A stretch of 64,000 bases of DNA from Christiangramia sp. (GCF_029937855.1 NZ_JAPYPC010000004.1:1-64000); one strand, 5' to 3'; positions 27,819-37,213 are shown, numbered from the stretch's first letter. A program made the numbers and translations. The notes: generated from the sequence alone by a model not told the origin.

Positions 27819-29150
27819 ATGGCAAAATTTGAATTGAAGTTACCTAAAATGGGTGAAAGTGTTGCGGAAGCAACCATAACTAGCTGGCTTAAAGAAGTTG
27901 GGGATACGATAGAAATGGACGAGCCGGTACTTGAAATCGCTACCGATAAAGTAGATAGCGAAGTGCCTAGCGAAGTTGATGGTAAGCTGGTAGAAAAACT
28001 TTTTGAAGAAGACGAAGTTGTAAAAGTTGGGCAGACGATTGCAATTATAGAGACTGAGGGAGAAATGGATGGAGAGGATGAGGATGAAGTGGAAGAAGAA
28101 ACATCCGCTGTCGCAAAAGAAGTAGAAGAAACAGTAGAGGCTGCAAAGGCTACCGCTTCTGGAGAGGATACTCCAGGAGAAAATTATTCAGATTCTTCCC
28201 GTTTTTATTCTCCGTTAGTAAGGAATATAGCCAAAGAGGAAGGAATTTCTCTTGGGGAACTTGAAAAAATAGAAGGAACTGGCAAGGAAGGGCGTGTTAC
28301 CAAAAATGATATTCTGGGTTACGTGAAAAATAGAGGTTCGCAGCCCCAGGAGTCTCAAGCTTCCAAAGCTAAGTCGATCGATACCAAAAAGCTTGAAAGT
28401 GGAGTTTCTTCGCAACCTGAACCCGTAGTTTCCGGAGAAGATGAGATCATAGAAATGAGCAGAATGGGTAAAATGATCGCTCATCATATGGTGGATAGTG
28501 TTCAGAAATCTGCGCATGTTCAGAGTTTTATTGAGGTAGATGTTACCAACATCTGGAACTGGAGAAATAAGCATAAAGCTGATTTTCAAAAGAAAGAAGG
28601 AGAGAAACTTACGTTCACCCCCATTTTTATGGAGGCAGTTGCCAAGGCGATCAGGGATTTTCCAATGATCAATATTTCGGTAAACGAAGATGCAACGAAG
28701 GTAATCAAGAAGAAGAATATAAATCTTGGAATGGCTGCAGCACTTCCAGATGGCAACCTGATTGTTCCGGTAATTAAAAATGCTGACAGGTTGAACCTGG
28801 TGGGAATGGCAAAGGCAGTTAATGATCTGGCAAATAGGGCAAGACAAAATAAGCTGAAGCCAGACGATATCCAGGGCGGTACCTATACGGTTACCAACGT
28901 GGGAACCTTTGGAAGTATTATGGGGACCCCAATCATTAATCAGCCACAGGTTGGTATCCTTGCGCTGGGTGCGATTAGAAAGATGCCAGCGGTAATTGAA
29001 ACTCCGGATGGTGATTTTATTGGAATTCGTTATAAAATGATCCTTTCACATAGTTATGATCATAGAGTGGTGAATGGCGCATTAGGAGGCCAGTTTGTGC
29101 AGCGAGTAGCGCAATATCTTGAGAGTTTTGATAAAGACCGGGAAATCTAA
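27819..29150 (+). CDS. 2-oxoacid dehydrogenase E2 component (dihydrolipoyl acyltransferase)
   Basis: 443 residues. Lipoyl domain 1-77 with the lipoylated lysine Lys44 in EIATDKVDSEVPSEV; an acidic, Ala-rich linker; an E3/E1-binding domain near 130-165 (YSPLVRNIAKEEGISLGELEKI...GRVTKNDIL); and the catalytic domain from about 210 with SYDHRVVNGALGGQF carrying the active His and Asp. It transfers the acyl group to CoA in the pyruvate, branched-chain or 2-oxoglutarate complex. The sequence style and lone placement best fit the branched-chain complex, but that is an inference. The E1 and E3 genes are not nearby. Confidence 0.93.
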   Translation: MAKFELKLPKMGESVAEATITSWLKEVGDTIEMDEPVLEIATDKVDSEVPSEVDGKLVEKLFEEDEVVKVGQTIAIIETEGEMDGEDEDEVEEETSAVAKEVEETVEAAKATASGEDTPGENYSDSSRFYSPLVRNIAKEEGISLGELEKIEGTGKEGRVTKNDILGYVKNRGSQPQESQASKAKSIDTKKLESGVSSQPEPVVSGEDEIIEMSRMGKMIAHHMVDSVQKSAHVQSFIEVDVTNIWNWRNKHKADFQKKEGEKLTFTPIFMEAVAKAIRDFPMINISVNEDATKVIKKKNINLGMAAALPDGNLIVPVIKNADRLNLVGMAKAVNDLANRARQNKLKPDDIQGGTYTVTNVGTFGSIMGTPIINQPQVGILALGAIRKMPAVIETPDGDFIGIRYKMILSHSYDHRVVNGALGGQFVQRVAQYLESFDKDREI

Positions 29151-29173
29151 TTTTCTGAATTATATCAATAATT

Positions 29174-29205
29174 AAAGCCACGTGATGCGTGGCTTTTTCT
29201 TTTTT
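29174..29205 (+). terminator. Rho-independent terminator after the E2 gene
   Basis: AAAGCCACG / CGTGGCTTT stem with a 5-nt loop and a long T-rich tail. Confidence 0.85.
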
Positions 29206-29289
29206 CAGTGAATATCAGTTCATCTAATTCCCAATGATATATTTAAGCGGACTATCAAATTATACTAACTTTACCGAAATTTTTCAACT

Positions 29290-30066
29290 ATGGATCTTAA
29301 GCTTACCAAACCTATTTGTTTTTTCGATCTTGAAACTACAGGTACTAATATATCTAAAGACAGAATTGTAGAAATTGCTATTCTAAAAGTGTTTCCGAAT
29401 GGAAATAAGGAAAGTCATACCTGGCTGGTAAATCCGGAACGGGAAATTCCTGCAGAAGTGATCGCGATTCATGGTATAACGAACGAAAAAGTTGCGAATG
29501 AACCATCATTCAAAGAACTGGCTCCAAAGATCCATGATTTGATCAAAGGTTGTGATCTTGGGGGTTATAATTCCAATCGTTTTGATATTCCGCTGTTAGT
29601 AGAAGAATTGCTGCGTGCAGATATCGATTTTGAAATGAAGAATGTGGTCGCGGTAGATGTACAAACTATATTTCATAAAAAGGAGCAGCGAACTTTGTCT
29701 GCCGCTTACCAGTTTTACTGCGGAAAAGAACTTGAAGGAGCTCATGGTGCGGAAGCAGATACAGAGGCTACCTATGAAGTTCTAAAATCCCAATTGGATA
29801 AATATGACGACCTGGAAAATGACATGAAATGGCTTTCAGAGTTTAGCTCCAGGAGAAAGTTTGCCGATTTTGCCGGATTTATCAGTTTTGATAAAAAAGG
29901 GAAAGAAGTATTTTCTTTTGGAAAATACAAAGGAAAATGTGTAGAGCAGGTGCTGGAAGACGAACCTGGTTATTTTGGGTGGATCCAGAATGCCGATTTC
30001 CCACTTTATACAAAAAAGGTGTTAACTGCTATAAAACTTCGCAAGCTTAATAATAAACTTTCTTAG
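29290..30066 (+). CDS. DnaQ-family 3'-5' exonuclease with C-terminal DUF3820-like domain
   Basis: 258 residues. The N-terminal DEDDh exonuclease domain shows CFFDLETTGTN (Asp13, Glu15), IHGITNEKV, YNSNRFDIPLL and HGAEADTEATYEVL with the last His and Asp. After residue 190 comes FSFGKYKGKCVEQVLEDEPGYFGWIQNADFP, a DUF3820-type module that is often fused to or near exonucleases. The enzyme likely trims 3' ends of DNA or RNA; it resembles the PolIII epsilon proofreading subunit but is not the replicative one for certain. The next gene begins one base after its stop. Confidence 0.9.
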   Translation: MDLKLTKPICFFDLETTGTNISKDRIVEIAILKVFPNGNKESHTWLVNPEREIPAEVIAIHGITNEKVANEPSFKELAPKIHDLIKGCDLGGYNSNRFDIPLLVEELLRADIDFEMKNVVAVDVQTIFHKKEQRTLSAAYQFYCGKELEGAHGAEADTEATYEVLKSQLDKYDDLENDMKWLSEFSSRRKFADFAGFISFDKKGKEVFSFGKYKGKCVEQVLEDEPGYFGWIQNADFPLYTKKVLTAIKLRKLNNKLS

Positions 30067-30067
30067 A

Positions 30068-31024
30068 TTGAAAAGGCTTCAGGTCTATTTACTCCTTTTA
30101 GCTCTTCTGCAAGGTTTCTCAACGATTGCGCAGGTGCTGACCGTTCGCGGAATTATTAAAAATGACTCAACTTCAGAGCCAATCCCTTATGTGAATATCA
30201 TGTTCGAGAATTATGGAATGGGAACTTCTTCCAACGAAAATGGACAATTTGGTTTTATCATACCGGATTCCCTCAGCACTGAAAATATTGTGATATCTCA
30301 TGTGGGTTTCAATTCTAAAAAGGTATCTATTCAGGAAGTGCTTGAAAAAAGTACAATCTTATTAATTCCAAAAAAAGAATTCCTGGCAGAAGTTTCAATT
30401 TCCCAGGTGCTTAAAGATAAACGTCATATTTTCCGACCTGAAAATTCATTAGAAGCTGTGGGTATTGGGAATATGAACGCTGCTTTATATCCTTCAACCA
30501 TCGCGAGGTTCTATCCAAAACCGGATAAATTCTCTAGGGAATGCTTCATTGAGAACATTCAGATCTATTTTTATCCGGTTGAGGAGCAAAATCATCTTTC
30601 TCCTAAATTCAGGCTTCATATTTATAAGGTTCAGGAAGATGGAAAACCGGGAGAGGATCTGCTTAGTAATTTAGTCTTAGAGAAATCTTCCGGGCAATCC
30701 AGGATGAAAGTCGAGCTTTTGGATAAAAAAATAGAGGTGCCCGAGAATGGTTTTTTCGTAGGCCTTGAACACCTTTTTTTAAAGGAGAACGAATTTAAAG
30801 AGGTGAAGGATTATTATATTAATGATTCGCTGGTTGCCAAAGAATTTGAGTATAAAAAATATGCTCCTGTATATAAAGGAGTTTTTACCAAACAGGATTC
30901 AGACTTAAAAGTTTATTATTATCAGCCTGGAGGTTGGGTGAATATTTCCAATTGGGAAATAAACCGTGAAGAATCTGAAGAAAATTATATTGCGCCCGTT
31001 TTTAAAATTAGGATCACAGATTAA
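30068..31024 (+). CDS. Secreted CarboxypepD-like domain protein
   Basis: 318 residues beginning at a TTG one base after the exonuclease stop. No ATG lies upstream, and the first in-frame ATG falls far downstream, after the signal peptide (KRLQVYLLLLALLQGFSTIA), so TTG is accepted. Residues about 22-110 form a CarboxypepD_reg-like fold (LTVRGIIKNDSTSEPIPYVNIMF, TSSNENGQFGFIIP, SHVGFNSKKVSI). The C-terminal two thirds (for example QIYFYPVEEQNHLSPKFRLHIYKVQEDGKPGEDLL) are of unknown function. It is probably periplasmic or outer-membrane associated. Confidence 0.8.
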   Translation: MKRLQVYLLLLALLQGFSTIAQVLTVRGIIKNDSTSEPIPYVNIMFENYGMGTSSNENGQFGFIIPDSLSTENIVISHVGFNSKKVSIQEVLEKSTILLIPKKEFLAEVSISQVLKDKRHIFRPENSLEAVGIGNMNAALYPSTIARFYPKPDKFSRECFIENIQIYFYPVEEQNHLSPKFRLHIYKVQEDGKPGEDLLSNLVLEKSSGQSRMKVELLDKKIEVPENGFFVGLEHLFLKENEFKEVKDYYINDSLVAKEFEYKKYAPVYKGVFTKQDSDLKVYYYQPGGWVNISNWEINREESEENYIAPVFKIRITD

Positions 31025-31041
31025 TCTTAAAAAAAATCAGT

Positions 31042-31656
31042 ATGAAAATTATTTGTGTTGGCCGTAATTACACCGAACATATTGAAGAATTAAAAAATGA
31101 GAAACCAGATGATCCTGTGATCTTTCAGAAGCCGGATACTTCCATTTTATTAAAAAAGCAACCATTCTTTATTCCTGATTTTTCAAATGATGTACATTAT
31201 GAAGTAGAAGTGCTGGTTAAGATTAAAAAGATAGGAAAGCATATTCAGCAGAAATTTGCACACAAATACTATGATGAAATTGGCCTGGGAATAGACTTTA
31301 CAGCCAGGGATCTTCAGCAAAAATTAAAAGATAAAGGACTGCCCTGGGAAAAGGCAAAAGCTTTTGATGGTGCCGCTGTTATTGGTAATAAATGGCTGGA
31401 TAAGAATCAGTTGGGCAATGTGGATAAGCTTAACTTTAGTTTATTAAAGAATGACGTGGTTGTGCAGCAGGGAAATACCTCCCATATGCTTTGGAAAATT
31501 GATGAATTAATTGCTTATATTTCGACGTATTTCACCCTGAAAATTGGTGATATCATATTTACAGGAACTCCTGCAGGAGTGGGACCTGTAACTCCTGAGG
31601 ACAGGTTAACGGGTTTTCTGGAAGATACCAAAATGTTTTCGATCAAAGTAAAATGA
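31042..31656 (+). CDS. Fumarylacetoacetate hydrolase (FAH) family protein
   Basis: 204 residues, a minimal FAH fold. KIICVGRNYTEHIEEL at the start, VHYEVEVLVKI carrying the metal-binding Glu pair, GIDFTARDLQQKLKDKGLPWEKAKAFDGAAVIG, and IIFTGTPAGVGPVTPEDRL near the end. Such short FAH proteins are acylpyruvate hydrolases or oxaloacetate decarboxylases in other organisms; the substrate here is unproven. It is distinct from the full fumarylacetoacetase at 14599-15888. It belongs to a compact same-strand run ending in cinA. Confidence 0.92.
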   Translation: MKIICVGRNYTEHIEELKNEKPDDPVIFQKPDTSILLKKQPFFIPDFSNDVHYEVEVLVKIKKIGKHIQQKFAHKYYDEIGLGIDFTARDLQQKLKDKGLPWEKAKAFDGAAVIGNKWLDKNQLGNVDKLNFSLLKNDVVVQQGNTSHMLWKIDELIAYISTYFTLKIGDIIFTGTPAGVGPVTPEDRLTGFLEDTKMFSIKVK

Positions 31657-31664
31657 CCAACTAA

Positions 31665-32006
31665 ATGAACAGCTATAATCTTGATGAAGTAAAAGAAATG
31701 GCCGGTGGGGATGAGGAATTCATGCTCGTAGTCGTACAAACCTTTCTTGAGGAAATACCACCAGATGTGGCAGCTATGAAAGAAGCTATAAGCAATGATA
31801 ATCCTTCATTAGCATATCAATTTGCCCATAAGATGAAACCAAATCTGCAATTGTTCGGGTTAAATTTAATGGATCAGATTAAGATAATTGAAGCCTGGTC
31901 TAAAAAAGGCCAACGAAAAAATGAGGTGCCGGAAGCAGCAGAAACAATTTCAAAAAAAGTAGACGTTGCCTCGATTGCGCTTAAACGTGATTTTGGATTA
32001 GAATGA
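31665..32006 (+). CDS. Histidine phosphotransfer (Hpt) domain protein
   Basis: 113 residues, a lone four-helix Hpt module. The phosphorylatable His55 is in [16 protein letters not shown], and [19 protein letters not shown] is the usual first helix. Hpt proteins shuttle phosphate between hybrid histidine kinases and response regulators. No partner kinase or regulator lies in this window, so it must work with proteins encoded elsewhere. Its stop overlaps the cinA start by 4 bp (ATGA). Confidence 0.87.
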   Translation: MNSYNLDEVKEMAGGDEEFMLVVVQTFLEEIPPDVAAMKEAISNDNPSLAYQFAHKMKPNLQLFGLNLMDQIKIIEAWSKKGQRKNEVPEAAETISKKVDVASIALKRDFGLE

Positions 32007-33262
32007 AAGCTGAAATAATCACTATAGGCGATGAGATACTCATCGGCCAGATTGTTGACACCAATTCAGCATATATTGCTAAAGAACTCAACAAGATAGG
32101 TGTAAGCGTTTATCAAATAACTTCTATTCAGGATGAGAGAAGCCATATTCTACAGGCATTAAAAGAAGCTTCTCAAAGGGTTGATATTATAATAATCACT
32201 GGCGGATTAGGCCCTACAAAAGATGATATTACCAAGACATGCCTTTGTGAATATTTTGAGGATGAACTGGTTCGCAATCCTGAGGTGCTAAAACATATAG
32301 AAGAACTTTTCGAAAAATATATCGATACGCCTATTTCAGATTTAAACCGGAATCAGGCGTTGTTGCCTTCTAAAGCCACGGCCTTACATAACGAGTTTGG
32401 AACTGCAGCGGGAATGTGGTTTGAAGATAATGGGAAAGTCTATATTTCTATGCCTGGCGTACCCTATGAGATGAAAGGACTTATGGAAAGGGAGATAATT
32501 CCCAGGTTGATGCAAAATTATTCCAGACCCGTTATTCTTCATAAGACAGTGATCACGTATGGGCTAGGCGAAAGTGCCATAGCTGAAAAGATCGAACATT
32601 GGGAGGAAAATTTACCTGAAAATGTAAAACTGGCCTATCTTCCCAACGTGGGAAGAGTGAGGCTTAGGCTTACCGCCCGTGGCGATAATGAAGAACATTT
32701 AAGAGATGCTATAGATAATCAGGTCACCGCTTTACATGAAATTATAGGTGACATTATTTATGGCTATGAAGATGACGATCCTATGGAGGTGATCATAGGA
32801 AGGATGCTTGCTGAAAAAGGCTGGACTCTTTCTACTGCTGAAAGTTGTACCGGTGGCAGGCTGGCCTCGAAGTTTTCCAGTGCACCGGGCTCTTCTGTTT
32901 CCTTTGAAGGAAGTGTGGTTTGCTATTCCACTCAGTCTAAAACCGATATCCTGAACGTTTCAGAAGATCTTATTAAAGAGCATTCGGTGGTGAGCGCCGA
33001 AGTTGCCAAAGCGATGGCGACAGGAGCCTGCGAGAAGTTTCATTCTGAATTTGCAATTTCCACTACCGGTAATGCTGGACCTACTAAAGGGGATAGTGAA
33101 GCCGAATTAGGCACTGTTTTTATTGGGATAGCTACTCCTAACGGTGCAGAGGCATTTGAGTTTAATTTTGGGAATCATCGCGAAAAGGTAATTGGAAAAT
33201 CTGTTAATAAAGCGATGGAATTAATTCAGCAAAGCATCATAAAAATGAAAGATGCTAATTGA
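32003..33262 (+). CDS. cinA: CinA family nicotinamide-nucleotide amidohydrolase / competence-damage protein
   Basis: 419 residues with two domains. The N-terminal MoCF-like (COG1058) domain at 1-170 has [37 protein letters not shown] and [13 protein letters not shown]; the C-terminal CinA domain from about 265 has [22 protein letters not shown] and [23 protein letters not shown]. The full-length form acts on ADP-ribose and hydrolyses NMN to nicotinate mononucleotide in NAD salvage; the competence name is historical. It is translationally coupled to the Hpt gene. Confidence 0.95.
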   Translation: MKAEIITIGDEILIGQIVDTNSAYIAKELNKIGVSVYQITSIQDERSHILQALKEASQRVDIIIITGGLGPTKDDITKTCLCEYFEDELVRNPEVLKHIEELFEKYIDTPISDLNRNQALLPSKATALHNEFGTAAGMWFEDNGKVYISMPGVPYEMKGLMEREIIPRLMQNYSRPVILHKTVITYGLGESAIAEKIEHWEENLPENVKLAYLPNVGRVRLRLTARGDNEEHLRDAIDNQVTALHEIIGDIIYGYEDDDPMEVIIGRMLAEKGWTLSTAESCTGGRLASKFSSAPGSSVSFEGSVVCYSTQSKTDILNVSEDLIKEHSVVSAEVAKAMATGACEKFHSEFAISTTGNAGPTKGDSEAELGTVFIGIATPNGAEAFEFNFGNHREKVIGKSVNKAMELIQQSIIKMKDAN

Positions 33263-33333
33263 TTTTCAGATCTTTATGAAACCAATTAAAATATTCAGCT
33301 AATTTCCACTTGATTTATATTGATTAAAAATCT

Positions 33334-33341
33334 TATTTTTG
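33334..33341 (+). promoter_or_regulatory. Upstream promoter -7 box before rpmB (TATTTTTG)
   Basis: Exact TAnnTTTG match located about 150 nt before the rpmB start. The resulting transcript would carry a long leader (about 33346-33489) with no assigned function. Confidence 0.55.
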
Positions 33342-33445
33342 CAGCCGGAATAGGGATGAGACAGGAGCTGAACGATGGTTTAAAAGAATTGTTTTAAGCG
33401 CAAAATATTTTTTTTGAATTAGTTGCCGGTTAGGTAAAAAAATCG

Positions 33446-33453
33446 TTAATTTG
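33446..33453 (+). promoter_or_regulatory. Proximal promoter -7 box before rpmB (TTAATTTG)
   Basis: One mismatch to TAnnTTTG, 36 nt before the rpmB ATG at 33490. Followed by CAGCC, like the upstream copy (GCAGCC). Confidence 0.5.
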
Positions 33454-33489
33454 CAGCCTGTTTTGAAATAACGAGAAAAGTATAGAGCA

Positions 33490-33729
33490 ATGTCAAGAGT
33501 TTGTGAACTTACCGGGAAAAGAGCTATGGTTGGGAATAATGTTTCTCACGCCATGAATAAAACTAAACGTAAATTTAACGCCAATTTAGTTAAAAAACGT
33601 TTTTTTATTCCTGAAGAAGACAGATGGGTTACCCTTAAGGTATGTACATCTGCATTAAAAGATATCAATAAAAAAGGCATTTCTGCCGTAATTAAGGAAG
33701 CTAAAGCAAAAGGATTTCTTCAGAAATAA
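33490..33729 (+). CDS. rpmB: 50S ribosomal protein L28
   Basis: 79 residues: [32 protein letters not shown], then [30 protein letters not shown]. It lacks the paired CxxC zinc-ribbon cysteines of the C+ form (one Cys near the N-terminus, one near residue 52), so it is the zinc-independent type. It heads the rpmB-rpmG-DUF4295 cluster, as is common in Bacteroidota. Confidence 0.97.
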   Translation: MSRVCELTGKRAMVGNNVSHAMNKTKRKFNANLVKKRFFIPEEDRWVTLKVCTSALKDINKKGISAVIKEAKAKGFLQK

Positions 33730-33755
33730 TCCTTAGTACTTAAAATATTTTCACA

Positions 33756-33938
33756 ATGGCAAAGAAAGGTAACAGAGTTCAGGTAATTCTAGAATGTACA
33801 GAGCATAAGTCATCTGGACAACCAGGTACTTCAAGATATATTACTACAAAAAATAAGAAGAACACACCGGATAGAATCGAGTTGAAGAAATTCAACCCAA
33901 TTCTTAAGAAAATGACGGTTCATAAAGAAATTAAATAA
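33756..33938 (+). CDS. rpmG: 50S ribosomal protein L33
   Basis: 60 residues: [54 protein letters not shown]. Only one Cys is present, so no four-cysteine zinc site: a C- type L33. It is directly downstream of L28 with a 26-nt gap. Confidence 0.97.
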   Translation: MAKKGNRVQVILECTEHKSSGQPGTSRYITTKNKKNTPDRIELKKFNPILKKMTVHKEIK

Positions 33939-33945
33939 TTAAGTC

Positions 33946-34095
33946 ATGGCAAAGAAATCAGTAGCATCTATTCAAACAGGATCTAAAAGATTAACCAAAG
34001 CGATAAAAATGGTTAAGTCTGAAAAAACTGGCGCCTACACTTTTGTAGAACAAATCATGGCTCCGGAAGACGTAAACGACTTTTTGAAAAAATAA
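33946..34095 (+). CDS. DUF4295 small basic protein
   Basis: 49 residues, from ATG 33946 to TAA 34093-34095. It begins MAKKSVASIQTGSKRLTKAI and ends EDVNDFLKK. This short basic protein is found in nearly all Bacteroidota right after L28 and L33, and its strict location suggests a ribosome-linked role, but none has been shown to my knowledge. It begins 7 nt after the rpmG stop and ends before a terminator. Confidence 0.88.
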   Translation: MAKKSVASIQTGSKRLTKAIKMVKSEKTGAYTFVEQIMAPEDVNDFLKK

Positions 34096-34127
34096 GCATC
34101 GTTCACAAACGATTTTAAATAATCTTT

Positions 34128-34163
34128 AAAAGCCGTCCTGGATTTAATCTGGACGGCTTTTTC
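34128..34163 (+). terminator. Rho-independent terminator of the rpmB cluster
   Basis: AAAAGCCGTCC / GGACGGCTTTT stem around a 12-nt AT-rich loop, followed by TTCTTTTT. Confidence 0.85.
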
Positions 34164-34234
34164 TTTTTATGTATATTTATTGCCGCTTTCGAAAGGCTTT
34201 AAACTTTCGGAATTATTAAAAACCTGCCAAATAA

Positions 34235-35188
34235 ATGAGTTTATTTAAAAAGATATTTTCTAAAGAGAAAAAGGAAAACCTGGATAAAGGATTGGAGAAA
34301 TCCAAAACCAATTTTTTTGATAAGATGAGTAAGGCGGTAGCCGGAAAGTCTAAGGTAGATGAGGAAGTTCTTGATGATCTTGAAAATGTACTGGTAAGTA
34401 GTGATGTAGGTGTGGCTACTACGGTAAAGATTATAAATAGAATTGAAGACAGGGTTGCAAGAGATAAATATCTTGGAACAGACGAACTGAATAAAATTCT
34501 TCGTGAGGAGATCGCTGCATTGCTCTCTGAAACCAATGCAGGGGAAGGTTCAGAAATACAGGTACCCGAGAATACTAAACCTTATGTGATCATGGTAGTA
34601 GGGGTAAACGGAGTTGGAAAAACCACGACAATTGGTAAACTCGCACATCAGTTTAAAAGTAAAGGTAAAAAAGTGGTACTTGGAGCTGCAGATACTTTTA
34701 GAGCGGCTGCGATAGACCAGTTGCAGATCTGGGCAGATAGGACAGAGGTGCCAATCATAAAACAGAAAATGGGTAGCGATCCTGCTTCCGTAGCTTTCGA
34801 TACGGTTCAGAGTGCCGTGAAAATGGACGCCGATGTAGTTTTAATAGATACGGCGGGAAGGCTTCATAATAAAGTTAATTTGATGAAAGAGCTTACCAAA
34901 GTGAAAAGAGTAATGCAGAAGACTATTCCAGATGCGCCACATGAAGTGCTGTTAGTATTGGATGGTTCTACCGGGCAGAATGCTTTTGAACAGGCCAAGC
35001 AATTCACTGCGGCTACCGAGGTGACGTCCCTGGCGGTTACTAAACTTGATGGTACAGCAAAAGGTGGCGTGGTTATAGGAATTAGCGATCAGTTTAAAAT
35101 TCCTGTGAAATATATTGGTGTTGGGGAAGGTATCGAAGATCTGCAGGTTTTCAATAAATATGAATTTGTAGACTCTTTCTTCAAATAG
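34235..35188 (+). CDS. ftsY: Signal recognition particle receptor FtsY
   Basis: 317 residues. Short N-terminal charged helix in place of the long acidic A domain of E. coli FtsY, then the NG domain: P-loop GVNGVGKTT (123-131), AADTFRAAAIDQL, VLIDTAGRLHNKVNLM and AVTKLDGTAKGGV. It docks the SRP (RNA gene at 19144-19244) to the inner membrane and hydrolyses GTP. Lone transcription unit after the ribosomal protein cluster. Confidence 0.96.
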   Translation: MSLFKKIFSKEKKENLDKGLEKSKTNFFDKMSKAVAGKSKVDEEVLDDLENVLVSSDVGVATTVKIINRIEDRVARDKYLGTDELNKILREEIAALLSETNAGEGSEIQVPENTKPYVIMVVGVNGVGKTTTIGKLAHQFKSKGKKVVLGAADTFRAAAIDQLQIWADRTEVPIIKQKMGSDPASVAFDTVQSAVKMDADVVLIDTAGRLHNKVNLMKELTKVKRVMQKTIPDAPHEVLLVLDGSTGQNAFEQAKQFTAATEVTSLAVTKLDGTAKGGVVIGISDQFKIPVKYIGVGEGIEDLQVFNKYEFVDSFFK

Positions 35189-35257
35189 ATCTACATTTTA
35201 AAAATAAATCTAAACCGGGAATATTGTAATTATTCCTGAAAATTAAATTATTCCTTA

Positions 35258-36892
35258 ATGAAAAAAATACTACTTCTTTTTATTGCTGCAGCGTTATTTA
35301 GCTGTAAAGATGATAAATCTGAAAACAACTCTGAAACTGAAAATCTCCAGGCCGATTCTACCAATGTTAAAGAAATTGAATACCGGCAGGTAGATTCTAA
35401 AGTTATCGATAATGATAGCCTTTGGAAGCCCTTTCAAACAGATCTGGCAGAATTTTCTACGGAAGTATATGAGGAGGTAAAAGCTTTAGTGTTCGAAAAA
35501 TCGATTCCTGAAATTCAACAGGCGATAAACGAAGAAAAACTTACCTACGAGGAGTTAGCTTTATTTTATTTAACCAGGATTAAGGAATATGACAGGAATA
35601 ATGAGCTTTCATTGAATTCTGTAATTTCATTAAATCCTAATTTAATAGAAGAGGCGAGGAAAAAAGATCAGCAAAAAAAGGAGAATAAAGATCACCATCC
35701 TATCTTCGGAATCCCGGTGCTTTTAAAAGATAATATCAATACGTCAAATATGCCCACCACGGCAGGCTCCTATGCGCTTCAAAATAATGAGACCGAAGAT
35801 GCTTTTATTGTAAAGCAGTTAAAGGATAATGGCGCGCTTATCCTGGGTAAAGCGAACTTAAGTGAATGGGCAAATTTCTTCTGTGAAGGCTGTCCCAATG
35901 GCTTTTCTACCGTTGGCGGCCAGACGTTAAATCCCTACGGAAGAAAAGTACATGATACGGGCGGTTCAAGCTCCGGTAGTGGTGTGGCAATCGCAGCTAA
36001 TTTCGCTCCAGTGGCCGTTGGGTCTGAAACTTCGGGTTCTATCCTGTCTCCTGCAAGTTCTAATTCAGTAGTAGGCTTAAAGCCTACAATTGGAGTTTTA
36101 AGCAGAGGTGGAATTGTTCCAATTTCAAGTACTTTAGATACTCCCGGACCCATTACCAAATTTGTAGTGGATAATGCTATTCTCTTAGATGCAATGGCCG
36201 GAACAGATAATGCCGATCCTGCTTCAAAAATTGCTAAAAAGCAACGAACAGATTATTATTCAGATTTGAAAACTACTGATCTTAAAGGAAAACGCCTTGG
36301 TGCCATAAAAGCCCTTATGGAAGATTCCCTGTATGTAACAGCTATCAACGATCTTAAAAATGCAGGTGCTACCATAGTAGAATTTGAAGCTGAAGATATA
36401 GACCTTCCAAACTTTTTAAGGTTATTAAATCTTGATATGAAGAAAGATCTGCCGACTTATCTTAAAAATTACGGAGGAGATGTTTCTTATAAAAATGTTC
36501 AGGATGTGGTAGATTATAACGATCAGGATTCGCTGAATAGGGCACCTTACGGTCAGGCTTTATTTTTAGGAATAATTAAAGATTCAGCCACCGAGAAAGA
36601 ATTTGCAGCGATTAAGGATACCCTGAAGACCAATGGAACCAGGTTCTTTGAAAAACCTATGCAGGAGCATAGCCTGGATGCGGTGGTTTCGATAAATAAC
36701 TATCATGCCGGTTATGCTGCCGTGGCAAAGTATCCAGCTATAACGGTACCTATGGGATATACTCAGGAAGGCCGTCCTATGGGGGTGACCATCATTGGAA
36801 AACCTTATTCTGAGGAGCAATTATTACAATTTGCATATATCTTCGAAAAGAATACTAAAAGAAGAAAAACTCCTGTAGATTATAATGAGTAG
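35258..36892 (+). CDS. Amidase (amidase signature family), lipoprotein
   Basis: 544 residues with lipoprotein signal (LLFIAAALFSCKDD). The amidase signature catalytic triad is visible: the Lys in IPVLLKDNINTSNMPT, and the Ser-rich segment GGSSSGSGVAIAANFAPVAVGSETSGSIL containing the other two residues. The C-terminal part ends NYHAGYAAVAKYPAITVPMGYT and GVTIIGKPYSEEQLLQFAY. Members hydrolyse amide bonds of diverse small molecules; the substrate is not predictable. Because it is lipid-anchored, it probably acts on extracytoplasmic material. The next gene overlaps its stop by 8 bp. Confidence 0.92.
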   Translation: MKKILLLFIAAALFSCKDDKSENNSETENLQADSTNVKEIEYRQVDSKVIDNDSLWKPFQTDLAEFSTEVYEEVKALVFEKSIPEIQQAINEEKLTYEELALFYLTRIKEYDRNNELSLNSVISLNPNLIEEARKKDQQKKENKDHHPIFGIPVLLKDNINTSNMPTTAGSYALQNNETEDAFIVKQLKDNGALILGKANLSEWANFFCEGCPNGFSTVGGQTLNPYGRKVHDTGGSSSGSGVAIAANFAPVAVGSETSGSILSPASSNSVVGLKPTIGVLSRGGIVPISSTLDTPGPITKFVVDNAILLDAMAGTDNADPASKIAKKQRTDYYSDLKTTDLKGKRLGAIKALMEDSLYVTAINDLKNAGATIVEFEAEDIDLPNFLRLLNLDMKKDLPTYLKNYGGDVSYKNVQDVVDYNDQDSLNRAPYGQALFLGIIKDSATEKEFAAIKDTLKTNGTRFFEKPMQEHSLDAVVSINNYHAGYAAVAKYPAITVPMGYTQEGRPMGVTIIGKPYSEEQLLQFAYIFEKNTKRRKTPVDYNE

Positions 36893-37169
36893 TACTGCAC
36901 AAAGATACCTGGTGCTTATTTCCAAGATTATTTTTTTTTACAGTGTTTTTTATGTGATCATGAAGTTTGTGGCCATGTTTCAGGGAGCCTGGGTTATTCC
37001 TAACCTTATTTTATCGCTTCCGTATCTGGTTTTTGCAATCGTTGGAGCATTTATGGTAAAACGAGATTCTTACCACTGGGCCTATGTAATTGCTGGTGTG
37101 ATCCTTATAAGCATCGTGAGGTATTACGAAAAGGAGTGGATGCTTCAGCTACACGAAAATTTCTCTTAA
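36885..37169 (+). CDS. Small inner-membrane protein, unknown function
   Basis: 94 residues with two or three membrane-spanning segments: about 8-28 (YLVLISKIIFFYSVFYVIMKF), 36-57 (IPNLILSLPYLVFAIVGAFMV) and 66-82 (AYVIAGVILISIVRYYE). There is no recognised family. It starts inside the 3' end of the amidase gene, so it is probably translated from the same mRNA; a role in amidase anchoring or coupling is only a guess. Confidence 0.72.
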   Translation: MSSTAQRYLVLISKIIFFYSVFYVIMKFVAMFQGAWVIPNLILSLPYLVFAIVGAFMVKRDSYHWAYVIAGVILISIVRYYEKEWMLQLHENFS

Positions 37170-37213
37170 GATCTTCAATATAAAGACTTTCAGGTATATC
37201 TAATTTTAGATTG

